Assembly: GCF_014698965.1 (NCBI RefSeq)
Contig: NZ_JACXAE010000110.1
Coordinates: 186,001 to 250,000 of the forward strand
Origin: Iningainema tapete BLCC-T55
GTDB lineage: Bacteria > Cyanobacteriota > Cyanobacteriia > Cyanobacteriales > Nostocaceae
DNA length: 64,000 nt
Reading direction: 5' to 3'
The notes under the pieces were generated by a model. It saw nothing but the letters and a program-made list of their open reading frames with translations. It made no database searches and had not been told where the DNA came from. The translations under genes and the position numbers were made by a program. This document shows positions 1 through 9,493 of this stretch, piece after piece; the first letter of the stretch is position 1; every line of letters begins with the position of its first letter.

Positions 1-543
1 ACTCACTTGCTTAAACGCCATAGCACCCAAAATATCGTTATTGGTGGAGCTGCTGGAGCAATTCCCGCATTGGTAGGTTGGGCGGCTGTTACTGGTACTT
101 TAAGTTGGGCAGCATGGATCATCTTTGCGATCGTCTTTTTGTGGACACCACCCCATTTCTGGGCTTTAGCTTTAATGATTCGGGATGATTACGCAAAAGT
201 AGGGATACCAATGCTACCAGTGATAGTAGGTGAAAAGCCAACAGTGCAGCAAATTTGGATCTACACTTTGGTAACAGTAGTAACAACACAGTTACTAGTG
301 TACCCCCTACATGTAAGTGGAATATTCTATGCGGCGATCGCACTAATGCTAGGTGGATTATTCATTTACAAAGCTTGGCAATTATTGCAAAATCCAGAAG
401 ACCGCTCTTTAGCAAAAGGGTTGTTTCTCTATTCCATTTCCTACATGATGCTGTTGTGTTTAGCGATGGTGGTTGATAGTCTCCCTCTTACCCACTACGC
501 AATTAATGCTGTAGCAAATCAGTTGCACTCACTTGTTAGCTAA
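1..543 (+). CDS. ctaB: Protoheme IX farnesyltransferase (heme O synthase), C-terminal part, truncated by window start
   Basis: Frame open from base 1; [29 protein letters not shown] and [26 protein letters not shown] are characteristic UbiA/CtaB segments. Confidence 0.93.
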   Translation, partial: THLLKRHSTQNIVIGGAAGAIPALVGWAAVTGTLSWAAWIIFAIVFLWTPPHFWALALMIRDDYAKVGIPMLPVIVGEKPTVQQIWIYTLVTVVTTQLLVYPLHVSGIFYAAIALMLGGLFIYKAWQLLQNPEDRSLAKGLFLYSISYMMLLCLAMVVDSLPLTHYAINAVANQLHSLVS

Positions 544-643
544 AAATACCCCTCCCAACCCTCCCCTTGCTAAGGGGAGGGCTAGGGTGGGGTTTACTAC
601 ATTTAAATGTAAAGCGTTGTATATTAAATACTAAAACTTAGAA

Positions 644-886
644 ATGCTGATAAATTACATCCATTTAGCAATGCAAAAAGCAACTTACGAGTTGCTAGAA
701 GATGGAACTTTCTATGGTGAAATTACTGAGTGTCAGGGCGTGTGGGCAAATGCACAAACATTAGAAGCTTGCCGAGAAGACTTGCAAGACGCTTTAGAAG
801 GATGGATTATTTTAGGGTTGCGCTTGAGTCATACTTTACCGATACTTGATGGTGTTGACCTGAATTTCACCGCATTGGTTGCCTAA
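644..886 (+). CDS. HicB-like antitoxin family protein (orphan)
   Basis: YELLEDGTFYGEITECQGVWANAQTLEACREDLQDALEGWI matches the HicB fold pattern; no adjacent HicA-like ORF. Confidence 0.65.
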   Translation: MLINYIHLAMQKATYELLEDGTFYGEITECQGVWANAQTLEACREDLQDALEGWIILGLRLSHTLPILDGVDLNFTALVA

Positions 887-1094
887 TACCACCGTTTGGA
901 TCAAATTGATGCAAATGAATAATTTTAGGACGGGTTTGATTTTCAGGAAAATGACAATGAACCGCATCACGAACCATTTCCCGCAGACTTTTTAAATCAT
1001 CAGCTTGAGTAAAAATCGATTCGCCTCCTAGCGCTCTAGCAGTATAACCACCGTCTGGATCATCTTCAACCAAAAATACAATTTCAGTCATCAC
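867..1094 (-). CDS. HicB-like / DUF1902-type small protein
   Basis: EIVFLVEDDPDGGYTARALGGESIFTQADDLKSLREMVRDAVHCHF; 3' end overlaps the previous ORF convergently by 20 bp. Confidence 0.6.
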   Translation of the reverse strand: MMTEIVFLVEDDPDGGYTARALGGESIFTQADDLKSLREMVRDAVHCHFPENQTRPKIIHLHQFDPNGGIRQPMR

Positions 1095-1178
1095 TAATCT
1101 TTTTTGAGTTTAACTATAATTTCACTAAATTTAGGACAGTTTCAACTTCTCTTGCCGTCATACGAAGGATGCGATCGC

Positions 1179-1382
1179 TCATAAGAGAATTATCTCCCTT
1201 GTAATCGCGCTTGGAGCAAGCTGAATTGAATCTGGCTGTAAATATAGTTGAATTGCTTCTTTAATATTTTCCAAAGCTTCTTCTTCGGTTTCTCCGGATG
1301 TAGTGCAGCCAGGTAGCTCTGGACACCATGCAGCCCAATCACCTGTTTCTATATCTGGTTCAAGAATCACACGCCATTTCAT
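1179..1382 (-). CDS. HicB family antitoxin-like protein
   Basis: DWAAWCPELPGCTTSGETEEEALENIKEAIQLYL is a typical HicB motif. Confidence 0.75.
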   Translation of the reverse strand: MKWRVILEPDIETGDWAAWCPELPGCTTSGETEEEALENIKEAIQLYLQPDSIQLAPSAITREIILL

Positions 1383-1515
1383 AGCTAATCTTTTTTACTT
1401 ATAATTTAAACTATATCAATTTATCCCTTGCAATAGCACCAATAGTTAACTTAATTGCTGCTCACTCATCTTCTTCTTTGACTCATCCCAAACTTGATGG
1501 CTAAAAGTTGATAAA

Positions 1516-1749
1516 TCAATATCTTGCCTCAGTACGTAAATTTTGTAAAATTTCTACACTGCTCGTTTTAGCTAGTGGTTGAGAAGCCCGCAACTGAGCG
1601 TGATTCGAGAGGCAACGTTTTGTTTGTTCCATTGGAGATAAACGAGCGATCATTCGCCCCTCACGAGTAATGATAATTTCTTCCCCTTGCTCAACCTGAT
1701 TCAGCAGTTGACTCAATCTCATTTGTACTTCACTAACACTGACGAACAT
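1516..1749 (-). CDS. Phd/YefM family antitoxin-like protein
   Basis: VSVSEVQMRLSQLLNQVEQGEEIIITREGRMIARLSP is a Phd/YefM N-terminal motif; no toxin ORF next to it. Confidence 0.8.
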   Translation of the reverse strand: MFVSVSEVQMRLSQLLNQVEQGEEIIITREGRMIARLSPMEQTKRCLSNHAQLRASQPLAKTSSVEILQNLRTEARY

Positions 1750-1790
1750 TGCTCTATGTCCTCTTGAATCTTTTTGTGAAAATTTTTCGT

Positions 1791-1819
1791 GTTTTCAATC
1801 CCATTACTTGAGCAAAAAC
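1791..1819 (+). repeat. Direct repeat copy 1 (gttttcaatcccattacttgagcaaaaac)
   Basis: 28/29 match to 5479-5507. Confidence 0.85.
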
Positions 1820-2003
1820 GTAGGTAGTAGTTTCTGGCAGGGTAAGAGAGCGTGGATTGACGTATCCTTCTTCACCAACTAATATTATTGAAACAGCAGA
1901 CACCTCTGCCCTTCCCAAAAATTAATACCCAGGGGGTGAGACTTAATGATAACTCTAAACAAACAAATCACTGCCAACAAATTGCTAAAACAGGAGTTTC
2001 ATT

Positions 2004-2957
2004 ATGTTGATTCGCCCCATTCAAAGGGAAGAACTTAAAGTATTTGCCGCCTTTAGTAACCAACCTGAGAGAAACGAGAGATTTTTAACTTATCTAACCT
2101 CGATGTGGGACGAAGGATACATCCGTCCTGAGTGGTGCTTTGTTGCTGAACAAGCGGGAGCATTTATTGGTCGTATTGTATACTGGACGCTGCCATCTCT
2201 AGACAATTTTTTTGAAGTTGATGTTTTAGAAGTACCTTGGAATGCTAATTACTTAGAAGTTGGTACAAAGCTTTTGCTTGACAGCTTGGCGCAGATGCCG
2301 CTTCCGCCGGAAGCCATCATACAGTATACACTTGATACGCCTTACCCAATGTCTACATCAGGGATTTCTACATATACGGAGCAACGAATTGAAGTTATGG
2401 AAAAGTTTGGGTTTTCGCTCTTAAGAGAAACGCACCGATTTGAATGGCAAGAGACTCAAACTCAGATAGCGTTATCACAGAGGCTTGTTTTCCGTACTCT
2501 GGAGGATGTAGGTGAGGATGTGTTCATCAACACTCTTATGCGAGTGTCGGAGAACAGCTTAGATCGGATATTACAGCAAGAAACGGAGAAGCTTGGCTTA
2601 GAGCGGTATGCCGTTGAAAAATTTAAGACGTTGAAAGCTTTCAAATACAAACCAACTTGGTGGCAACTAGCTTACACTCAAGATGGTTCTGTTGTTGGTC
2701 TAATTATGACCGCAGAGAATGATGGTGGACCAATCATTGGATACATCGGCGTGATACCAGAGTATCGGGGACAAGGCTACGTTAACGATTTGCTAGCGCA
2801 AGGAACTCTCTCTCTCAAAGCTGATGGCGCTTTGCGGGTTCGCGCTGATACTGATATTAATAATACACCAATGATATTGGCTTTTCAACGTGCTGGATAC
2901 AAGCAATTTGCCCTAAGACGTGAGTATCGTTTAGTACAGATTTGTGTAAATTCGTAG
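2004..2957 (+). CDS. GNAT family N-acetyltransferase (probably tandem GNAT)
   Basis: IGYIGVIPEYRGQGYVNDLLAQGTLSLKADGALRVRADTDINNTPMILAFQRAGYK is GNAT motif A/B. Confidence 0.85.
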   Translation: MLIRPIQREELKVFAAFSNQPERNERFLTYLTSMWDEGYIRPEWCFVAEQAGAFIGRIVYWTLPSLDNFFEVDVLEVPWNANYLEVGTKLLLDSLAQMPLPPEAIIQYTLDTPYPMSTSGISTYTEQRIEVMEKFGFSLLRETHRFEWQETQTQIALSQRLVFRTLEDVGEDVFINTLMRVSENSLDRILQQETEKLGLERYAVEKFKTLKAFKYKPTWWQLAYTQDGSVVGLIMTAENDGGPIIGYIGVIPEYRGQGYVNDLLAQGTLSLKADGALRVRADTDINNTPMILAFQRAGYKQFALRREYRLVQICVNS

Positions 2958-3023
2958 CGTTTTTTGTGTAATTAACCATAAAATCGGTAAAATACCCCTC
3001 TGCCTTGGGTAACTAAGCAATTT

Positions 3024-3353
3024 ATGTCTATCTCGCTGGCAAATTTAGACCTTTCTGGACTTGATCTCGACTTGGCAACACTTAAGGTGATTGAGCGAGT
3101 ACTCGATCAAATTGAGTTGCTCATCAACGACAAACCTGAAAGTGCGATCGCTTTCCTATACAAGCTCAAAAATGAGATTGTGCAACTCAAAGGTCAAAAA
3201 AGCAAGCCGGATACTAACATGATTCATGTTGGAATTAGTGAATTAAGGCAGTCTTTTCATGCTCATATTCGTGTTATTGTGGCTCAAATTAATAAAAGCC
3301 CTTCATCGTTAGAAAATCTCTGCAATTGGATTAAGGAGAATATCAACCGATGA
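3024..3353 (+). CDS. Small hypothetical protein translationally coupled to the downstream NTPase
   Basis: ORF of 109 aa; stop overlaps the next ATG (ATGA at 3350-3353). Confidence 0.65.
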   Translation: MSISLANLDLSGLDLDLATLKVIERVLDQIELLINDKPESAIAFLYKLKNEIVQLKGQKSKPDTNMIHVGISELRQSFHAHIRVIVAQINKSPSSLENLCNWIKENINR

Positions 3354-5470
3354 TTCCTTCAGATATCCGCCTTTACACTTGGGTTGACGTTGAAGAAGTT
3401 TTACTTCGCATATCTGAACAAGGTAGTTTGCCAGAATGGATAATTTGGGTGCGAGCCTACTGGGATGGTTTAATTGATGATATTTATGTTTTACCTTCAT
3501 TTCGTTCAACAGCTAGATTCTCCTCTTTAGAAATCAGACCAGAACATCTCATACTAGGTGCTAAAAACCCGTTTATACTAACACAAATACTAGCTGCTCT
3601 TGGAAAAACTTTAGGTGTAGATGTTGTATTAGTAGATCTGCGTGCTGGACTTTCCGAACTTTCTACAGGTCTTCTTTTAGATCCACGGGTTTACCGCATT
3701 TTTGTTACAACTTTAAGTGGACAATCTATTTCAGGAACAGCCAGACTTTTAGAGCTTTTAGGAGAGCGAGCACCTTCCATACGAGATACAGATCCATTAC
3801 CTGCAATCATTATTAGTCAGGTTCCTGAGGAATTCCAAAAAACAGATTTATTATCGAATCCAGAAGAAAAGCTTCTTGAATCTGCTAAATCATTTTTAGG
3901 AGAAGACCTACAACTTTTAAGGGTGATTACAGGATTTGTAGATAATTTGCTGGTTTTACCATCAATGTGGGAAGATGTAATCAATCGGCTTAATCGCTCA
4001 GGTATTGTAGATGCTGTACGTCCATTGCTGGATTTATTACCCACAAAGCCGAGTCAAACTGTTAAGGAAAGCCTTCCCACTTTAAAATCTCAAAGAGAAA
4101 CTCTCAGAGATGTTACTAAAAAACTGGTGTTTGCAGAAACGGCAGAAGCAGAAGATTTTTTAGCTACTATTCCTTTACGTCACTTGGCTTCAGATCACAG
4201 ACGTCAAGTCCCAATTACAGTTGTGGTTGGAGCTAAAGGTTCAGGAAAAACTTACACTTTTTTACAAATAATTCGTAGAGAAAACTGGCAAACTTTTGCT
4301 GAAGATGCTTGTGCAACTCAAGTCCAAGTTAACGCTCTAATTTGCCCTGTTTTGGCATCGAAAAATCTTAACCTTCCTGCCTTGCAATTGGTAGGAGAAG
4401 TACAGAAAAAGACAGCACAAGCATTGGGTTTTGCTCATCCCCACAACATCCAAAGTATTCGTGATCATATTGGAGATTTTTGTCAGTTGAATCTTCACGA
4501 AGGTCAGTGGCGAGAACGTTGGTTAGATATGATTGCCTGGGGTGTTGGATTTCAACCTCAAAAGGAGGGTGCTGGTCGAGCATTGACTGAATATCTAGTT
4601 GAGAAGCAAAAGCGATTGCTTGTCATTATTGATGGTTTGGAAGACCTTTTCCAAAACTTTGCTAGTGACGAAACTCAACAGACATCTTTACGGGCTTTAC
4701 TTCAAGAAGTTCCTGAATGGCTTGGGCAGCAGCCTGGTCGTCCTCTAGGTATTCTCATTTTTGTTAGACGTGATATGGTGCTGGCGGCTATACGTCAAAA
4801 TGCTGCGCAAATGATCGCACGCTACGAGCCTTATGCTCTAAAGTGGAATAGAGAAGAGGCTTTAAGACTTGTCGCATCGGTAACTAATCTGTCAAAAATT
4901 CAGATCAGTACTAGTATCGAAAAACTTCAGGATCTGAGGGAAGAGGAACTGACTCAGGTTTTAGTAACTTTATGGGGTAAAAAATTAGGTTCTGATAGCT
5001 CAAAAGAAGCTGCTTCTGCCAGATTTGTAATTGCAGCGCTTTCCGACTTCAGGGGACAAATTCAATCACGCGATTTAGTACGTCTTCTCCATTTAGCGGC
5101 TAAAGAATCAGTTAATGACGATCGCTGGCTTGATCGCATTCTTGTTCCCAAAGCCATTAAGGCTGCTTTACCTGAATGCAGTACTGAAAAAATTGCGGAA
5201 ATAGAACTAGAAAACACTGCTTTAAAAGATATTTTCACAAAATTACGTGGACTTGGTGAAGAAGAACGAAAAATCCCTTTCACACGCGAGCAACTACAAT
5301 TATCTGTAGGAGAAATGAAGATATTGGAAGATAACGGTGTCGTCATTCGCGAAAAAGATGATTATTATATGCCAGAAATCTTCCGTTTGGGATTAGGCTT
5401 TTCACTTAAGGCTACAGGACACCCTGCCGTTATGTCTCTGGCACGCCGCGCTGCTAAGCAGGGAACTTAA
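3350..5470 (+). CDS. Fusion protein: small N-terminal domain + P-loop-less ParA/MinD-like segment + STAND/AAA-type NTPase
   Basis: GVDVVLVDLRAGLSELSTGLLLDPRVYRIFVTT is ParA-like but no upstream KGG P-loop; later Walker A GAKGSGKT and Walker B-like LLVIIDGLEDL. Confidence 0.75.
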   Translation: MIPSDIRLYTWVDVEEVLLRISEQGSLPEWIIWVRAYWDGLIDDIYVLPSFRSTARFSSLEIRPEHLILGAKNPFILTQILAALGKTLGVDVVLVDLRAGLSELSTGLLLDPRVYRIFVTTLSGQSISGTARLLELLGERAPSIRDTDPLPAIIISQVPEEFQKTDLLSNPEEKLLESAKSFLGEDLQLLRVITGFVDNLLVLPSMWEDVINRLNRSGIVDAVRPLLDLLPTKPSQTVKESLPTLKSQRETLRDVTKKLVFAETAEAEDFLATIPLRHLASDHRRQVPITVVVGAKGSGKTYTFLQIIRRENWQTFAEDACATQVQVNALICPVLASKNLNLPALQLVGEVQKKTAQALGFAHPHNIQSIRDHIGDFCQLNLHEGQWRERWLDMIAWGVGFQPQKEGAGRALTEYLVEKQKRLLVIIDGLEDLFQNFASDETQQTSLRALLQEVPEWLGQQPGRPLGILIFVRRDMVLAAIRQNAAQMIARYEPYALKWNREEALRLVASVTNLSKIQISTSIEKLQDLREEELTQVLVTLWGKKLGSDSSKEAASARFVIAALSDFRGQIQSRDLVRLLHLAAKESVNDDRWLDRILVPKAIKAALPECSTEKIAEIELENTALKDIFTKLRGLGEEERKIPFTREQLQLSVGEMKILEDNGVVIREKDDYYMPEIFRLGLGFSLKATGHPAVMSLARRAAKQGT

Positions 5471-5478
5471 AAACGCTT

Positions 5479-5507
5479 GTTTTCAATCCCATTACTTAAG
5501 CAAAAAC
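5479..5507 (+). repeat. Direct repeat copy 2 (gttttcaatcccattacttaagcaaaaac)
   Basis: 28/29 match to 1791-1819; immediately precedes the GNAT tail remnant. Confidence 0.85.
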
Positions 5508-5594
5508 ATGGTGACTGCTTTTCAACACGCAGGATACAGGCAATTTGCCACAAGATATGAGTACCGTTTAGCACGGCTTCGGCTTAATTTGTAG
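5508..5594 (+). pseudogene. Remnant of a second GNAT acetyltransferase 3' end
   Basis: In-frame MVTAFQHAGYRQFATRYEYRLARLRLNL* resembles MILAFQRAGYKQFALRREYRLVQICVNS* at the end of 2004-2957. Confidence 0.75.
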
Positions 5595-5677
5595 CTTTCC
5601 GGCTGATAAAACTTTAAAAATATTTACTTTTCGTAAAGGACTAGTGTATACTCTATTACGGAAATATACCAAACTAG

Positions 5678-6088
5678 GTGAAACTCGTGGCTGATATTGT
5701 TGATACTGCTGTTAATGCTGGTTCTTTTAGCACCCTAGTTGCTGCAGTTAAGGCGGCAAATCTCGTAGATACACTTAAAGGTGCTGGTCCGTTCACCGTG
5801 TTTGCGCCTACTGATGAAGCTTTTGCTAAGCTTCCTGCAGGCACCGTAGACTCACTCCTGAATGATATTCCACAACTCACGAAAATCCTGACATATCACG
5901 TTGTTTCCGGTAAGGTAACGGCGGCAGATGTAGTTAAGCTGAACTCAGCTAAAACAGTTGAAGGATCAGAAGTGAAAATTGACGCTTCCAATGGCGTTAA
6001 AGTAAATGATGCTACAGTGGTAACACCAGATGTTGCTGCTGATAACGGTGTCATCCACGTCATTGACACAGTATTGATACCTGCATAA
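5678..6088 (+). CDS. Fasciclin (FAS1) domain protein; likely GTG start at 5678 or 5687
   Basis: [37 protein letters not shown] and [13 protein letters not shown] are FAS1 H1/H2 motifs. Confidence 0.93.
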   Translation: MKLVADIVDTAVNAGSFSTLVAAVKAANLVDTLKGAGPFTVFAPTDEAFAKLPAGTVDSLLNDIPQLTKILTYHVVSGKVTAADVVKLNSAKTVEGSEVKIDASNGVKVNDATVVTPDVAADNGVIHVIDTVLIPA

Positions 6089-6115
6089 GCATTCATCGTA
6101 GATGGATGATTAATA

Positions 6116-6149
6116 GTGGGGCAACGACTACTGATAGTCGTTGCCCCAC
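6116..6149. terminator. Perfect 15-bp stem, 4-nt loop hairpin downstream of the fasciclin gene
   Basis: GTGGGGCAACGACTA-CTGA-TAGTCGTTGCCCCAC. Confidence 0.6.
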
Positions 6150-6290
6150 ACTTGTCATTAGTATAAAAGATTCATTCGAGAGTGCTTAGTCACCTATTTT
6201 AAGATATCAACATTCGATGCCAATAATTGCTAACGTAGTCATAGAGGGTTCAGCACTCACCTAATCGCTTGCTGGGTGAAAAATGTTAAT

Positions 6291-7166
6291 ATGGCTCATT
6301 TAAATCTGCGTCGCCCCGAAAATGTTAGCGGCGATTTTTATGTCGATACTTCCTGCATTGATTGTGACACCTGTCGCTGGATGGCTCCACAGGTATTTGT
6401 TGAAGCTGGTGAACAATCGGCAGTTTATCACCAACCAACTAACGAAGCGGAAAGATTACTAGCACTTCAAGCTTTGTTAGCTTGCCCGACTAGTTCGATT
6501 GGTACAGTTGAAAAACCCCAAGATATCAAAGTCGCTCAGTCGAGTTTTCCGATCGCTGTAGAAGATAATGTTTACTATTGTGGCTACCACTCAGAAAACT
6601 CCTACGGTTCTGCTAGCTACTTTATTGCCCTACCATCCGGTAACATTTTGGTTGATTCTCCCCGGTTTACGCCGCCCTTAGTAAAGCAGTTGGAAAACCT
6701 GGGGGGAATCCGTTATATGTACCTGACTCACAGAGATGATGTCGCAGACCATCAAAAATTTGCCACCCATTTTGGTTGTCAGCGCATCCTCCATAAGGAC
6801 GATATTACCGCAGATACTCGCAATGTAGAAATGCAGCTGACTGGTACAGAACCATTTTCGCTAGGTTCCGACTTATTAATTATCCCAGTTCCCGGTCACA
6901 GCAAAGGACACACTGTTCTGTTATACAAAAAGTTTCTCTTTACAGGCGACCATCTGGCATGGTCTGATCAACTCAAGCATCTCTATGCCTTTCGTGATTA
7001 CTGTTGGTATTCCTACTCACAACAGATACAATCAATGCGAAAGCTGGCTAATTACTCGTTTGAGTGGGTATTACCAGGTCATGGAAGAAGGTATCATGCT
7101 GATACTGAGATTATGCGTCAGCAGATGCACAAGTGTATCGAGTGGATGGAACATGAGTTAAACTAA
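6291..7166 (+). CDS. Ferredoxin-MBL-fold metallo-hydrolase fusion
   Basis: CIDCDTCRWMAPQVF...ACPTSSIG (4Fe-4S) followed by YLTHRDDVADH and PVPGHSKGHTVL, LFTGDHL (MBL motifs); ATG at 6291 preferred over GTG at 6276. Confidence 0.88.
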   Translation: MAHLNLRRPENVSGDFYVDTSCIDCDTCRWMAPQVFVEAGEQSAVYHQPTNEAERLLALQALLACPTSSIGTVEKPQDIKVAQSSFPIAVEDNVYYCGYHSENSYGSASYFIALPSGNILVDSPRFTPPLVKQLENLGGIRYMYLTHRDDVADHQKFATHFGCQRILHKDDITADTRNVEMQLTGTEPFSLGSDLLIIPVPGHSKGHTVLLYKKFLFTGDHLAWSDQLKHLYAFRDYCWYSYSQQIQSMRKLANYSFEWVLPGHGRRYHADTEIMRQQMHKCIEWMEHELN

Positions 7167-7994
7167 CTCTACTGGCGTGTCGAGTCTGCTCCACTCTTCC
7201 CAAGAACCATCGTAATTGCGTACATTATGGTAGCCTAACAAGTACTTTAAGACAAACCAAGTATGGGATGAGCGTGCCCCAATTGCACAGTAGGTTATGA
7301 CTTCTTTGTTAGGGGTAATACCCTTGCTGCTATATAAGGTGTAAAGTTCTTCGGCTGATTTGAAAGTTTCATCTTCATTTTGGGCTAATTCATAAAAAAT
7401 GTGAACTGCACCAGGAATATGCCCTGCACGCTCATCCTTGAGTGGTGGTTTCATGGCGAACCATTCACCAGTGTACTCTTGGGGTGTACGTACATCTACC
7501 AAAACAGTTTCTGGCTTAGCGATCGCCGCTTGTACCTGTTCTTGTAGCGCACGTATGCTGGAATCAGGTTCGGGTACTATGTATGTAGTTGGCGTGATAG
7601 TGGGAATTTCGCTTGTCATGGGGCGTGATAAAGTGATCCATTTTTTACGCCCACCATTCATTACTCGCACATCGTTATGTCCGAAGACTTTGAGGAACCA
7701 AAAGACGCAAGCGGCGATCGCACTATGACTGCCATAAACAATAATAGTCGTGTCGTTAGTAATACCTGATTGCGTAAGCAATTCTTCTAAAGCCTTGGCA
7801 TCAAAGTTGAAACGGTAATTGGGCTGTAAAATTGTCGTGAATGCATTCCAGAAGACTGCGCCTTGAATATGTCCAGATTCATAAGCTGTTGCATTCATGT
7901 CCACTTCGATAAGTCGCACTTTGGGATCGCGTAAATGCTCGGCAACCCATTGGGTGTCTACAATAACTTCAGGATGAGCGTAGTTTAAAATCAT
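7158..7994 (-). CDS. Sulfurtransferase (two rhodanese domains)
   Basis: VRLIEVDMNATAYESGHIQGAVFWN and TVLVDVRTPQEYTGE...HIPGAVHI...ITYCAIGARSSHTWFVL. Confidence 0.92.
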   Translation of the reverse strand: MILNYAHPEVIVDTQWVAEHLRDPKVRLIEVDMNATAYESGHIQGAVFWNAFTTILQPNYRFNFDAKALEELLTQSGITNDTTIIVYGSHSAIAACVFWFLKVFGHNDVRVMNGGRKKWITLSRPMTSEIPTITPTTYIVPEPDSSIRALQEQVQAAIAKPETVLVDVRTPQEYTGEWFAMKPPLKDERAGHIPGAVHIFYELAQNEDETFKSAEELYTLYSSKGITPNKEVITYCAIGARSSHTWFVLKYLLGYHNVRNYDGSWEEWSRLDTPVELV

Positions 7995-8097
7995 CGTCTA
8001 TACTCCTTGCTCTAAAACTGTGATGAAGCTAGAGTAAAACTCATGGACAAACTACGCCTAGTCCTCGAAAGAGTACACTTAACTTTTGTGTTTCTAG

Positions 8098-8871
8098 TTA
8101 AATTCCCGCACCATCTAGAAAATCTTCAATTACTCCGTCATTCTTGCATTTACCATTGCTATTATGCGCAAAAGACAAAGGTTTAGCTTGTAACTGTTCA
8201 ATTTGTGTCTGTAGCGCCTTGATTCGTTCAAATAAGGCGCGAATTACTTCTGCTTCCACATCGCGCAAGTTGTTATGAGCAAGAATATCAGCTAAGTCGT
8301 CTTCTTTACGAGTCAAACGCCCTGGTATACCTACTACAGTGGTGTTACTTGGCACGTCTCGCAGCACTACTGAACCCGCGCCAATGCGCACATTGTCGCC
8401 AATTTGAATATTTCCCAATACCTTTGCACCAGCGCCCACAACTACGCAAGAGCCTACAGTCGGATGGCGTTTACCTGTTTGTTTTCCTGTACCACCCAAC
8501 GTCACTCCTTGATAAATCAGGGTATAGTCGCCTACTACTGCTGTCTCACCAATGACAACTCCCATGCCATGATCGATAAACACTCCCTTACCAATTTTTG
8601 CTCCTGGATGAATTTCAATCCCAGTTAAAAATCTACTTATCTGAGAAATAAATCGAGGGATAAAGGGAATTCCAGTTTTGTAAAGCCGATGTGCTAGTCG
8701 ATGCAAAACTAGAGCATGGAGTCCTGGATAGCATAGTATCACTTCCAACCAATTACGGGCTGCAGGATCGCTCTCATAAATTGTGCGCAAATCAGTTAAT
8801 AGCATAATTTGCTCAAAAAAGCTTGTTTTGTATGGGTTTGAACAATTCCCACTCTTCAGGTATGAAGGCAT
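8098..8871 (-). CDS. cysE: Serine O-acetyltransferase
   Basis: DPAARNWLEVILCYPGLHALVLHRLAHRLY...FIDHGMGVVIGETAVVGDYTLIYQGVTLGGTG hexapeptide repeats. Confidence 0.95.
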   Translation of the reverse strand: MPSYLKSGNCSNPYKTSFFEQIMLLTDLRTIYESDPAARNWLEVILCYPGLHALVLHRLAHRLYKTGIPFIPRFISQISRFLTGIEIHPGAKIGKGVFIDHGMGVVIGETAVVGDYTLIYQGVTLGGTGKQTGKRHPTVGSCVVVGAGAKVLGNIQIGDNVRIGAGSVVLRDVPSNTTVVGIPGRLTRKEDDLADILAHNNLRDVEAEVIRALFERIKALQTQIEQLQAKPLSFAHNSNGKCKNDGVIEDFLDGAGI

Positions 8872-9019
8872 TTTACAAATTTCTGTTCAATAAACCACTG
8901 TTATTTGGTAATAATATAGTATTTTTATAAGTTGTAAGCAGTATTTGATGACACAAATATCAGTTTAGCAGCTTATTCTATATAAAATACGTCTAATTAA
9001 TCAATAAATAGTAGTATTT

Positions 9020-9490
9020 ATGCATACGGATTTGATTAGTAAAAATTATGCTCTCCTTGACTTGTCATCTAAAGTTGAATATGCATTGCTAGCACTCTTA
9101 GAACTAGCAAGTCATAAGCAGAAGAAAATCGCCATCCCTTTAACCATGAGCGAGATTACGGCTCAGCAAGCTATCCCAGAACGTTATTTAGAACAAATTC
9201 TCGCTAGTTTGCGACGTGCTGGGTTAGTGCAGAGTCAACGTGGCTCGAAAGGAGGCTTTGTTTTGGCGCGTGAACCACATCAAATTACTCTACTGGAAAT
9301 TGTGATGTTGGTAGAAGGAGAGAAGAAAGAGAGAAATTCTGAGCCTTGTACGTTGGAACGAAGTTTGGTTAATGAAATATGGGAACAAGCTAATGCGGTT
9401 TCTGTACAGGTTTTGCAAAAGTTAACACTCCAAGATTTGTATCAGCAACGAGAAGCTCGAATGCAGCATAGTCCAATGTATTATATTTAG
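9020..9490 (+). CDS. Rrf2 family transcriptional regulator (CymR-like)
   Basis: LSSKVEYALLALLELA...ITAQQAIPERYLEQILASLRRAGLVQSQRGSKGGFVLAREP is an Rrf2 winged helix. Confidence 0.9.
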   Translation: MHTDLISKNYALLDLSSKVEYALLALLELASHKQKKIAIPLTMSEITAQQAIPERYLEQILASLRRAGLVQSQRGSKGGFVLAREPHQITLLEIVMLVEGEKKERNSEPCTLERSLVNEIWEQANAVSVQVLQKLTLQDLYQQREARMQHSPMYYI

Positions 9491-9493
9491 CTA

